Shown piece after piece: positions 17,643 through 26,027 of a DNA stretch of 64,000 nucleotides. Where the stretch lies: contig JAKQDD010000210.1 of the NCBI GenBank assembly GCA_029556615.1, positions 89,870-153,869 on the forward strand, read 5' to 3'. Under the pieces are notes generated by a model. That model was not told the DNA's origin. It saw nothing but the letters and a program-made list of their open reading frames with translations, and made no database searches. Every line of letters begins with the position of its first letter. Within the stretch, counting starts at the first letter, position 1. The position numbers and the translations under genes are program-made. The stretch comes from Verrucomicrobiota bacterium. GTDB taxonomy: Bacteria > Verrucomicrobiota > Verrucomicrobiia > Limisphaerales > J093.

Positions 17643-18113
17643 GAAGTTCACATGCACGCCCAAGCGGATGCCGATGCCGTCGTCGGTGTCGTCGTTGATC
17701 TGCCACTGGACATCGCCGAACACGCCCCACTTGGCGTTGAATCGGAGTTCCGCTCCGGCCCCGGCGCTGCAAAAGGCCTCTTCGGTCTCGAAGCTGTAGC
17801 CCACCGTGCCGACCGCGTAGGGCGCGAGCGGCAGCTCGGCGAGCGGGAGCCGCAGATAGAGCTCGCCCAGCACGTTATCGATGAACGTGCCATCGTAGTT
17901 GTCGAGACGGGTTCCGGCGCCAAGCCCGACGTGTCGGCTCAGGAAATAGGTGACACTCCCCCCGAAGGCAACGTCGCTGTCGACCTTGTCGACCCAGCTG
18001 CCGTAGACGAGCAGTCCCAGCTCATTGGCTTCAAAGTAGCTGTCTTCCTCCGCTTGCGCGCCGGCGACAGCCGCCACCAGGGCGGTCAGAAGAACGAGGG
18101 TCTGTTGTTTCAT
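17640..18113 (-). CDS. Small outer-membrane beta-barrel protein
   Basis: 157 aa. A signal peptide (residues 1-20, ending AGAQA) is followed by alternating hydrophobic strands, glycine- and aromatic-rich, ending in HVNF with a terminal phenylalanine, the signal for BAM-mediated outer-membrane insertion. Resembles 8-stranded OmpA/OmpW-like or YfaZ-type barrels; no specific family is identified. The last codon TTC is followed by TAG from element copy 2. Confidence 0.75.
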   Translation of the reverse strand: MKQQTLVLLTALVAAVAGAQAEEDSYFEANELGLLVYGSWVDKVDSDVAFGGSVTYFLSRHVGLGAGTRLDNYDGTFIDNVLGELYLRLPLAELPLAPYAVGTVGYSFETEEAFCSAGAGAELRFNAKWGVFGDVQWQINDDTDDGIGIRLGVHVNF

Positions 18114-18289
18114 GGGTGTGATGGATTCTTTCAGGTTGCCGGGGTCGCATCCGCCACGATTCGGCAGGCGCCACTGGCGTCTCGCTTACCCGGTCGTCAT
18201 GCACCGGAACCAGGACCGTCATTGCCAGAGCCCAAAGCGCTTGTCGAGTCCCGAGTGCGCTCCCCGATCCTCGCGACTCCAGCAGGGCT

Positions 18290-19018
18290 TCACCAGCTGT
18301 TCCAGTAGATCCCCCCTTCGAAAGCCCAGTAGTTCGTCATCTGACGCAGGTTCTTCCAATGCACTGAACCGGCCAGGAGCAACACATTCCCGCCCACCGC
18401 GCCGACATCCTGGGGCTTGGTGACCTTCTTCACCCACAGGAAGGGGACGCCCTTGTCCTTGGCCGCCCCGCCGCGTCCGTGAGGGGCGATGACCCATCCG
18501 TCCCCCCCGACCGGTTCGGCCCAGGCGTTCAGGTCGCAGGCCAGCGTCAGGCTCGGATCGTCCGTGAACCGCTGCGGCGACACCCAACGCGGTGTCGGCT
18601 CGCCCGGCCAGGGCTTCTTGTGCCCCCCATTGTAGCTGAACCCAATCACGTGCCCGTGGGGCGCACGGTAGTACTGAAACGTGCCCGCTAAGCTCGGGCA
18701 CGTGCTCATGTTCGTGCCGCTGTACTGCCGGATGGCATTGAATGTGTTCGTGCTGATCCAGATCGTGTGCGAAACACCGTCGTCGCGATAGCCCTGTGGC
18801 AGACGATCCTGGTTGTCGTTCCCGTACATCTGCAACGCCAGCCCAAGCTGACGCAATGCACTCTGACAGGATGCCCGCCGCGCCTTCTCCTTCGCCACCC
18901 CCAGCGCCGGCAACAACAGCGACGCCAGGATCGCAATGATCGCAATGACCACCAGCAGCTCGATCAGCGTAAACCCTGGCGAGGCGCGCCTCAGCCCCAG
19001 CCGAGTCCGCGATCCCAT
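18290..19018 (-). CDS. Prepilin-type (H-X9-DG) pseudopilin-like protein
   Basis: 242 aa. The leader MGSRTRLGLRRASPG is followed by FTLIELLVVIAIIAILAS, the type IV prepilin cleavage/methylation motif and N-terminal helix, then a globular domain typical of the very large PVC-phylum family annotated prepilin-type N-terminal cleavage/methylation domain. It should be processed by prepilin peptidase after the glycine and anchored in the inner membrane. The ATG at 19018 has AGGAAGG upstream. Both this ribosome-binding site and the leader codons lie in a diverged copy of the dispersed element (18977-19154). Confidence 0.88.
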   Translation of the reverse strand: MGSRTRLGLRRASPGFTLIELLVVIAIIAILASLLLPALGVAKEKARRASCQSALRQLGLALQMYGNDNQDRLPQGYRDDGVSHTIWISTNTFNAIRQYSGTNMSTCPSLAGTFQYYRAPHGHVIGFSYNGGHKKPWPGEPTPRWVSPQRFTDDPSLTLACDLNAWAEPVGGDGWVIAPHGRGGAAKDKGVPFLWVKKVTKPQDVGAVGGNVLLLAGSVHWKNLRQMTNYWAFEGGIYWNSW

Positions 19019-19154
19019 CAATCCTTCCTGCCTTTTCGGTCCCTCGGTTCCGCGCCTCGCCACGATAGAGCCCTCGCCGGAAGAAGGGGAGGTCTGGAAC
19101 CAGAAGGAGCAGAGCGTGACTTGTCTGCCCCATATCCCCCAAGGCGAGGGCTCT
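18977..19154 (-). repeat. Diverged A+B element forming the pseudopilin leader
   Basis: Read on the minus strand it starts AGAGCCCTCGCC (19154) and returns GGCGAGGGCTCT, a variant of the module A arms with compensatory changes on both sides. It continues into GGCGAGGCGCGG...AGGCAGGAAGG, then ATGGGATCGCGGACT and GCGCGCCTCGCC (module B), ending at 18977. The terminal TAG positions have become TGG/CCA, so the reading frame passes through into FTLIELL. This is the same architecture as the intergenic copies, but here it is coding. Confidence 0.8.
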
Positions 19155-19325
19155 GGATGCGCCCGCCTGCGTTCCGTCGTCGCCTTTGTCCTCATGGCTG
19201 ATTCCCCCCACCCCCCGGCAAGGCCCGGTTTCCTCGAATCACCGGCCGCCGCCAAGGGCGATCACCGCGCTCGTTTCCCCCTATACGCCTGCTGCACCCC
19301 GAGCACAAGCCCGGCACGCTCGACC

Positions 19326-19417
19326 CCTCGCCGATTCAGGACGGAGCACCGATTCGAGGTTGGCGCGAAGCCGGGTCTGCCGCCCCCCCAATGGGCGATC
19401 CGCCTCGAATCGATGCG
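19326..19417 (+). repeat. Solitary copy of the 101-bp repeat unit
   Basis: CTCGCCGATTCAGGACGGAG, GCGAAGCCGG.CT and the following AATGGGCGATCCGCC.CGAAT segment match the units of the tandem array at 32203-32567 in order and orientation, with scattered substitutions. It shows that the array unit is dispersed in the genome and not a purely local duplication. Confidence 0.75.
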
Positions 19418-19508
19418 GGAAACGACCCCGCCAACCCCGGTACCGTCACAAATGAATTTGCATAATGAATAAAAGTAGTACATTTTGATGAAGTTGGCCT
19501 CCTTGGCG

Positions 19509-19546
19509 ACCCGCCGGCGAGGGGAAGGCAGGGGCCGGCGGGTTTT
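19509..19546 (+). terminator. Terminator/attenuator-like hairpin in rhodanese leader
   Basis: ACCCGCCGGC (19509-19518) pairs with GCCGGCGGGT (19534-19543) and is followed directly by TTTT. It lies downstream of the probable promoter and 66 bp before the rhodanese start codon, with no plus-strand gene upstream to terminate, so a leader attenuator is the simplest reading. Confidence 0.45.
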
Positions 19547-19612
19547 GCCGGGGTGGTCGGGGTTGCGTGGGGGATTTGCGGAACGAAGAACAACAACCTG
19601 GAGAATAGGACC

Positions 19613-19999
19613 ATGAAACGACTGATGGCATTGGCAGTAGCGGCGGTGGCGGCGGCGACGGTGTGGGCGTCGGAGTTCCCGGAGATCAGCGTCGAGGATC
19701 TCGACAAGGCGGTTGCGGCGCGCAAGGTGACCGTGATCGATGTGAACGGGACAGCGTCGTGGAAGCGGGGTCACATCCCGGGGGCGATCGACTACGCCTC
19801 GAACAAGGGCAAGCTGGCCTCGTTGCTCCCGAAGGACAAGAACGCGCTGGTGGTTGCCTATTGCGGCAGCCCGAAGTGCGGCGCTTACGCGGCGGCGGCG
19901 AAGGCGGCCCGTGAGCTCGGGTACACGAACGTCAAGCACCTCAAGGCGGGCATCTCCGGATGGAAGGAAGCCGGGCGCACGATCGAGCCCGCCTCGTGA
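19613..19999 (+). CDS. Exported rhodanese-like sulfurtransferase
   Basis: 128 aa: a signal peptide (MKRLMALAVAAVAAATVWA) followed by a single rhodanese domain. VIDVNGTASWKRGHIPGAI is the N-terminal rhodanese signature (Asp changed to Asn in the usual D.R motif) and VAYCGSPKCGAY is the active-site loop with the catalytic Cys. HLKAGISGWKEAG is the C-terminal strand-helix. Likely a periplasmic thiosulfate/persulfide sulfurtransferase. The ATG at 19613 begins the signal peptide and is preferred over the one at 19553. Confidence 0.9.
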   Translation: MKRLMALAVAAVAAATVWASEFPEISVEDLDKAVAARKVTVIDVNGTASWKRGHIPGAIDYASNKGKLASLLPKDKNALVVAYCGSPKCGAYAAAAKAARELGYTNVKHLKAGISGWKEAGRTIEPAS

Positions 20000-20059
20000 G
20001 GCGCGGCTGCGATCGCGTCGGGCCATGCCCGCCCGCGAGCCGGGCGAGGTGGCATCGGC

Positions 20060-20944
20060 TCATGCCGCCGGCAATTGAGCCCGATATTCCGTCGGGGAAA
20101 GGCCGGTCACCTTTTTGAACACGCGGTTGAAGTGGGTGAGGGACTGGAAGCCCACTTCGAAGGCGATTTCGCTGATCCTGAGGTTCGGGTTGAGGGCGAG
20201 GTTCTTGGCTTTCTCGATCCGGACCCGGGAGACGAAATCGGTGAAGTTGATGCCGGTGGACTTCTTGAAGACCTTGCAGAAGTAGAACGTGCTGGTATTG
20301 ACCGCCCGGGCGACCTGGCCCAGGGAGAGGTCCTCCCCCTGGTGTTCGAGGATATACTCCTTGGCTTTGCTGATCATCTGCGGCTCCGGGTGTTCCTGGC
20401 GAACCAGCACCTGGTTGCTGACCATCGAGAGGTGCTGGGCGAAGATCGTCAGCATGCCCACCACCGCGTCGTGCTGGCGCGGGGAAAGCACCGGCGTGCG
20501 GAAATAGGCGTGGTGCAGCTCGTCGCGGCCGACTTCGAGTCCCCAAGCGGCCACCCGGGCGCTGATCCTCTCGAATTGGCCGGGCGTCGGTTTCTTTCGA
20601 AAAACCTGGCCGGTCTGGAGGAAGCCCACCAGTTGCTCACCCAACCGGAGCGGAACCGCCGTCTCACACATGCCCGAGCAGCAAACGATCGTCTGCGGCT
20701 CGAACGCGGCGCACTCGGAGAGGCGCTGCTGCGTCTGGAGGCAGGCGGCACAAGCGCTGCTCTTCTGGGCCATCAGCGCGCAGTAGGCGTTCTCGTTCCG
20801 TCGGCCATGGTACGGCAATTGCCAGGACTCGACGGGCCGCAGGGTCAGGGGCAGGCCGGTGATGTCCGAGAACGAACGCGCGTAATCGAGGTAGATCTTG
20901 GCGCTGGTGAGCGCCTCGACGAGGTTTTTCCCGTTCGAGTTCAT
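20060..20944 (-). CDS. AraC-family regulator with PocR sensory domain
   Basis: 294 aa transcription factor. Residues about 10-165 form a PocR-type ligand-binding domain with its cysteine-rich features (SACAACLQTQ and VCCSGMCETAVP) and the QLVGFLQTGQV strand. Residues about 195-290 are a double helix-turn-helix AraC domain; ISEIAFEVGFQSLTHFNRVFKK is its second helix-turn-helix. PocR domains sense small hydrocarbon-type ligands such as propanediol. Divergent from the porin gene at 21515, which it may control. The start at 20944 fits the domain; an ATG at 20977 is an alternative. Confidence 0.9.
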   Translation of the reverse strand: MNSNGKNLVEALTSAKIYLDYARSFSDITGLPLTLRPVESWQLPYHGRRNENAYCALMAQKSSACAACLQTQQRLSECAAFEPQTIVCCSGMCETAVPLRLGEQLVGFLQTGQVFRKKPTPGQFERISARVAAWGLEVGRDELHHAYFRTPVLSPRQHDAVVGMLTIFAQHLSMVSNQVLVRQEHPEPQMISKAKEYILEHQGEDLSLGQVARAVNTSTFYFCKVFKKSTGINFTDFVSRVRIEKAKNLALNPNLRISEIAFEVGFQSLTHFNRVFKKVTGLSPTEYRAQLPAA

Positions 20945-21514
20945 CGGCAGATCCCGTGTCCGGTCCGGCTCTCGCATTTCACGGCGACGAGCGTTGGCAT
21001 TCTTGTACCCATTGTTTGCAGTGGCAAGCACAATTTATGTTGTGTGGAGTCCTCGACTCGTGGGATAGGGGTCACATCAGGTGAGGTGTCGGCGGCTCCC
21101 GTTGCAGCCCCTCCCCCTGTCGTCGAGGACTCTATCGGACCAAGGCGGGGAGGCAGGGTGCCCGGCTGCCCCCGATGGTTCCTCGGGAGTGCATGCTTGG
21201 TCGGGCTGAGGCGCGCCTCGCTCGACGTTCGCAAAGGGAAATCGGCTGCCCGGAGCCCGGTCCGACCCAGGAGGTTGAGCCGCAGCGGCGGCGGGCCGGG
21301 TCGGGGTTACGCCGTGGCGGATCATGGCAAGCCTCGCGCTGACAGAGGCTTGCGGTGGCGCGAGGCGCACAAAATGTTGTTGCCAAGGGCGGGGACTCTG
21401 GTAGGCTGCAGTACCAACGCGCCATCATCGGTGTCGCCGAATAGGCTTAACCGGTGCTGGCCGATGGCAAAAACAACACAACAGACGAAAACCAGAATCG
21501 CAGGAGGAACGCGC
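20945..21514. other. Divergent promoter region between PocR-AraC and porin genes
   Basis: 570 bp without a supported gene. 21046-21222 is a diverged dispersed element (copy 3). The rest (21223-21514) is less structured and ends with GGAGGAAC, the strong ribosome-binding site of the porin at 21515. It presumably contains promoters for both neighbours, but I could not point to one with confidence. Confidence 0.5.
21046..21222 (+). repeat. Dispersed A+B element, copy 3 (diverged)
   Basis: GGAGTCCTCGACTCGTGGGATA begins module A, GTCGAGGACTCTA closes it, and GCGCGCCTCGCT closes module B at 21222. The interior of module B is poorly conserved and its opening TAGCGAGGCGC has decayed to CCAAGGCGG. 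Neither end touches a coding region here, so no stop codon is supplied. Confidence 0.75.
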
Positions 21515-22723
21515 ATGAAGTTCAATCAGTGGACGCTGGGCTTGGCTGCCGCCGGGGTGGTGAGCCTGGGTTGGGCTGCACAGGCGGAAGAGGCACAGCA
21601 GGCCGTGATGACGGCGCTGAACTCGACCACCATCAGCGGGTACGTGAACACGTCGGCCATACTCCGCTTTGGCCACGGGAACATCTCGCCGGGCCGCAGC
21701 TATGATGGTGCGGCGAAGCAGGACGGCTTCAATCTGGACGTGGTGAAGTTGCAGATCGAGAAGCCTCTGGACGAGGGCCAGTGGGCCGCCGGGTACCAGA
21801 TCGGCCTGCTGTTCGGGCCGGATGCCAGCACCTTGAACACAACGTCCACGGCGGGTTGGGGCAACAGTGATTTCGCGATCAAAGACGCGAATGTCACGTT
21901 GCGTGCTCCGGTGGGCAGCGGGCTTGACTTCAAGATGGGCTATTGGGAAAGCCCGATCGGTTACGAAGTCTTCGACGCCGGGAACAACCCGAACTACAGC
22001 CGTTCCTTTGGGTACTTCATCGAGCCCAAGCAATTCACCGGTCTGCTGGCGAGCTACAAGTTCAACGACATGTTCAGCGCGGCAGCCGGTGTGGCGAACC
22101 GCGGTTTGGACAATTTCGGGTTCTGGGGCATCAACCCGGTTAACACCATCAACGGTCGCAGCGGCGCCGACGATGTCCTGAGCTATCTGGCCTCGGTGGC
22201 GATCACCGCGCCTGAGAGCGCCGGGTTCCTCAGCGGCGGCACCCTGTATGCCGGCATCATCGACAGCGGCACGGATCTCATGGGCGGCGGCAATCCTGCT
22301 GACATCCAGAACTACTACGTTGGCTTCGTGGTTCCCACGCCGCTGACCGGTGTCGTGTTTGGCGCGGCGTTCGACTATCGCGCCAGCGACTCGAGCAGCA
22401 ACCCCAATTGGGATGGCTCCTACGCTTCGACCATCGCCGGCTACATCTCGTGGCAGGCCACGGAGAAGATGAAGCTCAACGCCCGTGTCGAGTATGCCAA
22501 GGGCTCCGACGGCACCTGGTATGACACCGATGCCGACGGTCTCAAAGGCGACAGCAACGAGCTGTTGGGGGTCACGGCCACTGTGGACTACAACCTGTGG
22601 GCCAACGTCCTGACCCGGCTCGAGTTCCGCTGGGACCACAACTACGCCGGCCAGGGCTGCTTCAACGACGGCACCGACGAGAACGCCCTCTCCCTGGCGC
22701 TGAACGTCATCTACAAGTTCTAA
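21515..22723 (+). CDS. Porin-like outer-membrane beta-barrel, paralogue 1
   Basis: 402 aa. Signal peptide ending WAAQA, then STTISGYVNTSAILRFG at the mature N-terminus, about 16 amphipathic strands with turns such as NNPNYSRSFGYF, and a C-terminal ALNVIYKF ending in Phe, the BAM recognition signal. It fits the Verrucomicrobial/Planctomycetal porin_OmpL- or OprB-like carbohydrate or anion porin group; no precise family is assigned. The GGAGGAAC ribosome-binding site supports the start at 21515. Followed by a perfect terminator and a paralogous gene. Confidence 0.85.
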   Translation: MKFNQWTLGLAAAGVVSLGWAAQAEEAQQAVMTALNSTTISGYVNTSAILRFGHGNISPGRSYDGAAKQDGFNLDVVKLQIEKPLDEGQWAAGYQIGLLFGPDASTLNTTSTAGWGNSDFAIKDANVTLRAPVGSGLDFKMGYWESPIGYEVFDAGNNPNYSRSFGYFIEPKQFTGLLASYKFNDMFSAAAGVANRGLDNFGFWGINPVNTINGRSGADDVLSYLASVAITAPESAGFLSGGTLYAGIIDSGTDLMGGGNPADIQNYYVGFVVPTPLTGVVFGAAFDYRASDSSSNPNWDGSYASTIAGYISWQATEKMKLNARVEYAKGSDGTWYDTDADGLKGDSNELLGVTATVDYNLWANVLTRLEFRWDHNYAGQGCFNDGTDENALSLALNVIYKF

Positions 22724-22746
22724 GTCCGCTCCTGCGGATTCTCAAG

Positions 22747-22779
22747 GGCCCCGCCTGCGCGCAGGCGGGGCCTTTTTTT
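22747..22779 (+). terminator. Rho-independent terminator of the porin gene
   Basis: GGCCCCGCCTGCG (22747-22759) and its exact complement (22760-22772) form a 26-nt perfect palindrome followed by seven T residues, 23 bp after the porin stop codon. Confidence 0.92.
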
Positions 22780-22855
22780 GTGGGATTCCTCCGATGCCGT
22801 TGTTTGTGGCGCGGATCTGTCGCAGTGTGAGCAGGCTGCGCAATTAGGATCTGTC

Positions 22856-22981
22856 CCGTTCCGGGCCACCCCTTCCTCCGTCGAAGACTCTCCATAAGCG
22901 AGGCGCGGGAGAGAGGGTCCGAAGAGGCAGGAAGGCTTCATGGGATCGCGACTTCGTTAGGTCTGAGGCGCGCCTCGCTAG
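22856..22981 (+). repeat. Dispersed element, copy 4 (module B plus end of A)
   Basis: Only the right end of module A is kept (TCGAAGACTCT), then TAAGCGAGGCGCGGGAGAG, AGGCAGGAAGGCTTC, ATGGGATCGCG, and GCGCGCCTCGCTAG at 22981. One base is missing in the start-codon frame relative to copies 5 and 8. Lies in the leader between the two porin genes. Confidence 0.8.
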
Positions 22982-23052
22982 GCAGCAGTTGCCGGCTTTG
23001 GCACGCCAGTTGCCTACTGCGGATGAACCCCCAAGAGGGTTTGTGTGAGCTC

Positions 23053-24243
23053 ATGAACAACCATCGAATGAAAACAGCAACGCGGCATGCGGGCGTGTGG
23101 ACGAAGAGCCTGTTAACGGGCGGTCTGGCCGGCTTGGCCATGGCAGCTCAAGCGGAAGAAGCCCAGAACCCGGTTCCGACGACCCTTTCCTCGACGGTTC
23201 TCTCGGGTTATGTCGACACCTCGGCGATCCTGAACTTCGGCAGTGGGAACCGGACGGTGGGGCGGTCGTTCGACGGCGACGCCAAGCAGGACGGCTTCAA
23301 CTTCAACGCGGTCAAGCTGCAGCTCGAACGCCCGCTGACCGACGGCGACTGGTCGGCGGGGTACCGAGTCGGCTTGGTGTTCGGTCCGGACGCGAACGTC
23401 GTGGGTTCGACTTCGACCGGTCTGGCAAATGCGAACTCGGATGTTGCGGTGAAGAACGCGCACGTGACTTTGCGGGCGCCGGTGGGCAGCGGGCTCGAAT
23501 GGAAGATGGGGGTGTGGGACACGCCGATGGGGTACGAAGTCTTCGAGGCGGGGAACAACGCCCACTACAGCCGGTCATTTGGTTTCTACCTCGAGCCGAT
23601 GATCCACACGGGGGTACTGGCGACCTATCGGTTCAGCGACGTGCTGTCGGTGTCCGCGGGGGTCTCGGATCCCGGCGACATCATGGTGAGCGCGAACACG
23701 ATCAATGCCCGCGGCGGGGACAACTCGACGTTTACCTACCTGGGGTCGTTCACCCTCACCGCACCCGAAGGCGCGGGGTTCATGAAGGGAGCGACCTTGA
23801 CCGGCTGCGTGATCGATCATGGGGTGACCGGGGGGCCGGACGTGGTCCAGTACTACGTCGGCGCCACCATGCCCACCCCCATCGAAACCGTGAGCTTGGG
23901 TTTGGCCTATGACTACCGGGGCAACAGCAAGTCAGGGGCGGTCGATTCGCGGTATGCCAATGCGGTGTCGGGTTACCTCCTGTGGCGCGTGACGGAGAAG
24001 CTCAAGCTGGCCGGCCGTGTCGAGTACGCCACGGGGACCGACGGGACCTGGTACGCCGCGCGACCGGGAGCCGACAACGAGTTGTTGGGGATCACGGGCA
24101 CGCTGGATTACAGTCTCTGGGCGAACGTGATCTCGCGCTTCGAGGTGCGATGGGACCGCGATTTGAGCGGCACCGGCGTGTTCAACGACGGGACGGATGA
24201 GAATTCGGTGTCGCTGGCCCTGAATGTGATCTACAACTTCTGA
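23053..24243 (+). CDS. Porin-like outer-membrane beta-barrel, paralogue 2
   Basis: 396 aa, clearly paralogous to the preceding porin: shared blocks include SGYVDTSAILNFG, GRSFDGDAKQDGFNFN, VTLRAPVGSGLEWKMG, HYSRSFGFYLEP and a C-terminus ending VIYNF. The signal peptide ends AMAAQA. Compared with paralogue 1 it lacks part of the mid-barrel loop after 'VSAGV' and is slightly shorter, suggesting altered pore loops. Start uncertain: ATG 23053 is preferred, with 23023 and 23068 possible. An independent terminator after paralogue 1 suggests separate transcription. Confidence 0.84.
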   Translation: MNNHRMKTATRHAGVWTKSLLTGGLAGLAMAAQAEEAQNPVPTTLSSTVLSGYVDTSAILNFGSGNRTVGRSFDGDAKQDGFNFNAVKLQLERPLTDGDWSAGYRVGLVFGPDANVVGSTSTGLANANSDVAVKNAHVTLRAPVGSGLEWKMGVWDTPMGYEVFEAGNNAHYSRSFGFYLEPMIHTGVLATYRFSDVLSVSAGVSDPGDIMVSANTINARGGDNSTFTYLGSFTLTAPEGAGFMKGATLTGCVIDHGVTGGPDVVQYYVGATMPTPIETVSLGLAYDYRGNSKSGAVDSRYANAVSGYLLWRVTEKLKLAGRVEYATGTDGTWYAARPGADNELLGITGTLDYSLWANVISRFEVRWDRDLSGTGVFNDGTDENSVSLALNVIYNF

Positions 24244-24287
24244 CCCCGCGGACCGTCCCCGCGCCGCCCTCGACGCGGGCGGGTACA

Positions 24288-24375
24288 TTAGCGAGGCGCG
24301 GAAGGGAGGGTCCGGGAAGGCAGGAAGGCTGCATGGGATCGCGGACTTGGTTGGGTCTGAGGCGGCGCCTCGCTA
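24288..24375 (+). repeat. Dispersed element, copy 5 (module B only)
   Basis: An 88-bp stand-alone module B: TTAGCGAGGCGCGG ... AGGCAGGAAGGCTGC, ATGGGATCGCGGACTTGG ... GCGCCTCGCTA. The closing CTA (24373-24375) is the reverse complement of the TAG stop of the POT transporter. This shows that module B can occur without module A. Confidence 0.9.
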
Positions 24376-25872
24376 CGACTCGATCGGCCGTTCGCGGTAT
24401 CGCGTGGCGCAGTAGATGAACACGCCCGCAACGAGGAACATCAGCAAGGCATAAAACAGGAACTGGGACGCGCCCTGCGCCTTGACGAGTTTGTCGTTGA
24501 GATCGGTGACGGCCGCCACAAGGAGATTGCCGATGGCGACGGTGAGCAGCCAGAAGCTCATGATCGTGCTCTTCATCGAGGCGGGGGCCTGAGAGAAGGC
24601 GAACTCGAGGCCGGTGGCCGAGAGCATGACTTCGCCCGAGGTCAGCAGCAGGTACGGGATCATCTGCCAGGTGATCGCCATGGCTTCGCCGGCGTCCATG
24701 CGCGATTGGATCCAGGCGCAGACAACGAAGGAGACCGCGGCGAGGAGCATCCCCACGGACATCCGGCGCAGGGGCGTGGTCTTGAGTCCCAGCCGGTTCG
24801 AGGCGGGGTAGAGCACCGCCGTGAACAGGGGAATCAGGAGCATCACAAACAGCGGGTTCATGGCCTGCATTCGTTCCGTGTCCAGGACGAGTGCGAAATG
24901 CCCGGGGCTCAGCTCGGTGAAGAAGCCCTTCAGCATCGGTCCCACGAGCGCCTGGGGATCGATCGTGAACGAGAACAGGGTGACCGCGGTCATCTTGGTC
25001 CCCTGGATCACCCAGGTCGTGTTGGTCTGGTCAAACAACGACCAGAAGATCGGCACCGAGGCGAATATCATCAGGATGCCCGCGACGGCCCGGGCGCCGC
25101 TGACTTCCTCGTCGGTGAAACGTCCGCGGGCGGCATCCCAGAAACCGCCTCCCGCAGGCCGGTTGCGGCGGCGGGCCAGCCAATCCGCGAAGAAGCGGCG
25201 CAGCGCATGCCAGAAGACGCGGAAGAAGCCTGCGCGGGTACTGTCGCGGACGGGCGGCTTGATTTGATAGGAGCGGGTACCGATCCAGAAGATGAACGTG
25301 GCCAGGAACATGGCGACCCCGGGGATGCCGAACGCCCATCGGTACCCGGCGTTGTCCCGCAGCGTTGGCAGAAAGCCAAAGGCGAAGAAGGAGCCGAAGT
25401 TGATGGACCAGTAGAACATGCCATAGATCTTGGGCAGCAGGTGCTCCCGGCCCGGCCCGAACTGGTCGCCGACGAAGGCGGAAACGCAGGGCTTGATGCC
25501 CCCCGAGCCGATGGCAATCAGGAAGAGCCCGATGTAGAGCCCCCACTTCGAGCCAACCGTGAGGGCCAGGACGGCATTGCCCACGCAGTAGACCAGGGAG
25601 AGGTAGAGAATCGTGTAATAGCGTCCCCAGAGGCGGTCGGCGATGTACGCCCCGAGCAGCGGCATGAAGTAGACAGCGAACTTGAACAGGTGCGCGATCT
25701 CGGTCGCGTCCGCGTTGCTCAAGCCCAACACCTTCATCATGTAGAGCGTGAGAATCGCGATGACGCCATAGTAACTGAACCTCTCGGCGGCTTCGTTGCC
25801 GACGATGAACGGCACACTGCGGGGCATGCCCAGCTTGGCACCTGACGCCTCGGGAGCGCGAGAGACAGACAT
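24373..25872 (-). CDS. POT/PTR-family proton-coupled peptide transporter
   Basis: 499 aa inner-membrane transporter of the major facilitator superfamily that imports di- and tripeptides with protons. The ExxER proton-coupling motif is intact (E27, E30, R31 in GNEAAERFSYYG), the PTR2 signature FYWSINFGSFF is present near residue 155, and about 12-14 helices are visible, with a hydrophilic insert around residues 205-240. Late motif FSQAPASMKSTIMSFW is typical. The stop TAG comes from the dispersed module B copy 5. Confidence 0.93.
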   Translation of the reverse strand: MSVSRAPEASGAKLGMPRSVPFIVGNEAAERFSYYGVIAILTLYMMKVLGLSNADATEIAHLFKFAVYFMPLLGAYIADRLWGRYYTILYLSLVYCVGNAVLALTVGSKWGLYIGLFLIAIGSGGIKPCVSAFVGDQFGPGREHLLPKIYGMFYWSINFGSFFAFGFLPTLRDNAGYRWAFGIPGVAMFLATFIFWIGTRSYQIKPPVRDSTRAGFFRVFWHALRRFFADWLARRRNRPAGGGFWDAARGRFTDEEVSGARAVAGILMIFASVPIFWSLFDQTNTTWVIQGTKMTAVTLFSFTIDPQALVGPMLKGFFTELSPGHFALVLDTERMQAMNPLFVMLLIPLFTAVLYPASNRLGLKTTPLRRMSVGMLLAAVSFVVCAWIQSRMDAGEAMAITWQMIPYLLLTSGEVMLSATGLEFAFSQAPASMKSTIMSFWLLTVAIGNLLVAAVTDLNDKLVKAQGASQFLFYALLMFLVAGVFIYCATRYRERPIES

Positions 25873-26027
25873 GCGCGGGACTATCCCAGCAGCCCGGCCC
25901 CTGATCCAGCCCGAATTCCCGGTGCGTCAGTGCGCCGGTGCGCCGGTGCGGTGCGACGGGTTTTTCACCGCGACAGTGGGCGCCCCGGTGGTTCCCTCGC
26001 CCTGCGACGAAGGAGCGGGGAGAGGGA

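Larger units (their letters stand above)
19155..19612. other. Intergenic region upstream of the rhodanese gene
   Basis: Holds one isolated, diverged copy of the 101-bp unit (19326-19417), a short AT-rich tract (19448-19492, the most AT-rich spot nearby and a probable promoter region, with TTGCAT and TACATT about 15 bp apart) and a terminator-like hairpin (19509-19546). No gene seen. Confidence 0.5.

Noticed and set aside
19262..20026. 254-codon minus ORF over the rhodanese gene
   Set aside because: Shadow of the rhodanese frame, and its tail runs through repeat sequence.
20075..21514. Long N-terminal extension of the first porin (882-codon frame from 20075)
   Set aside because: The upstream part is antisense to the PocR-AraC gene; the signal peptide and GGAGGAAC site fix the start at 21515.
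24706..25845. 379-codon plus ORF opposite the POT transporter
   Set aside because: Charged, repetitive translation without domains; the minus strand has the ExxER and PTR2 motifs.
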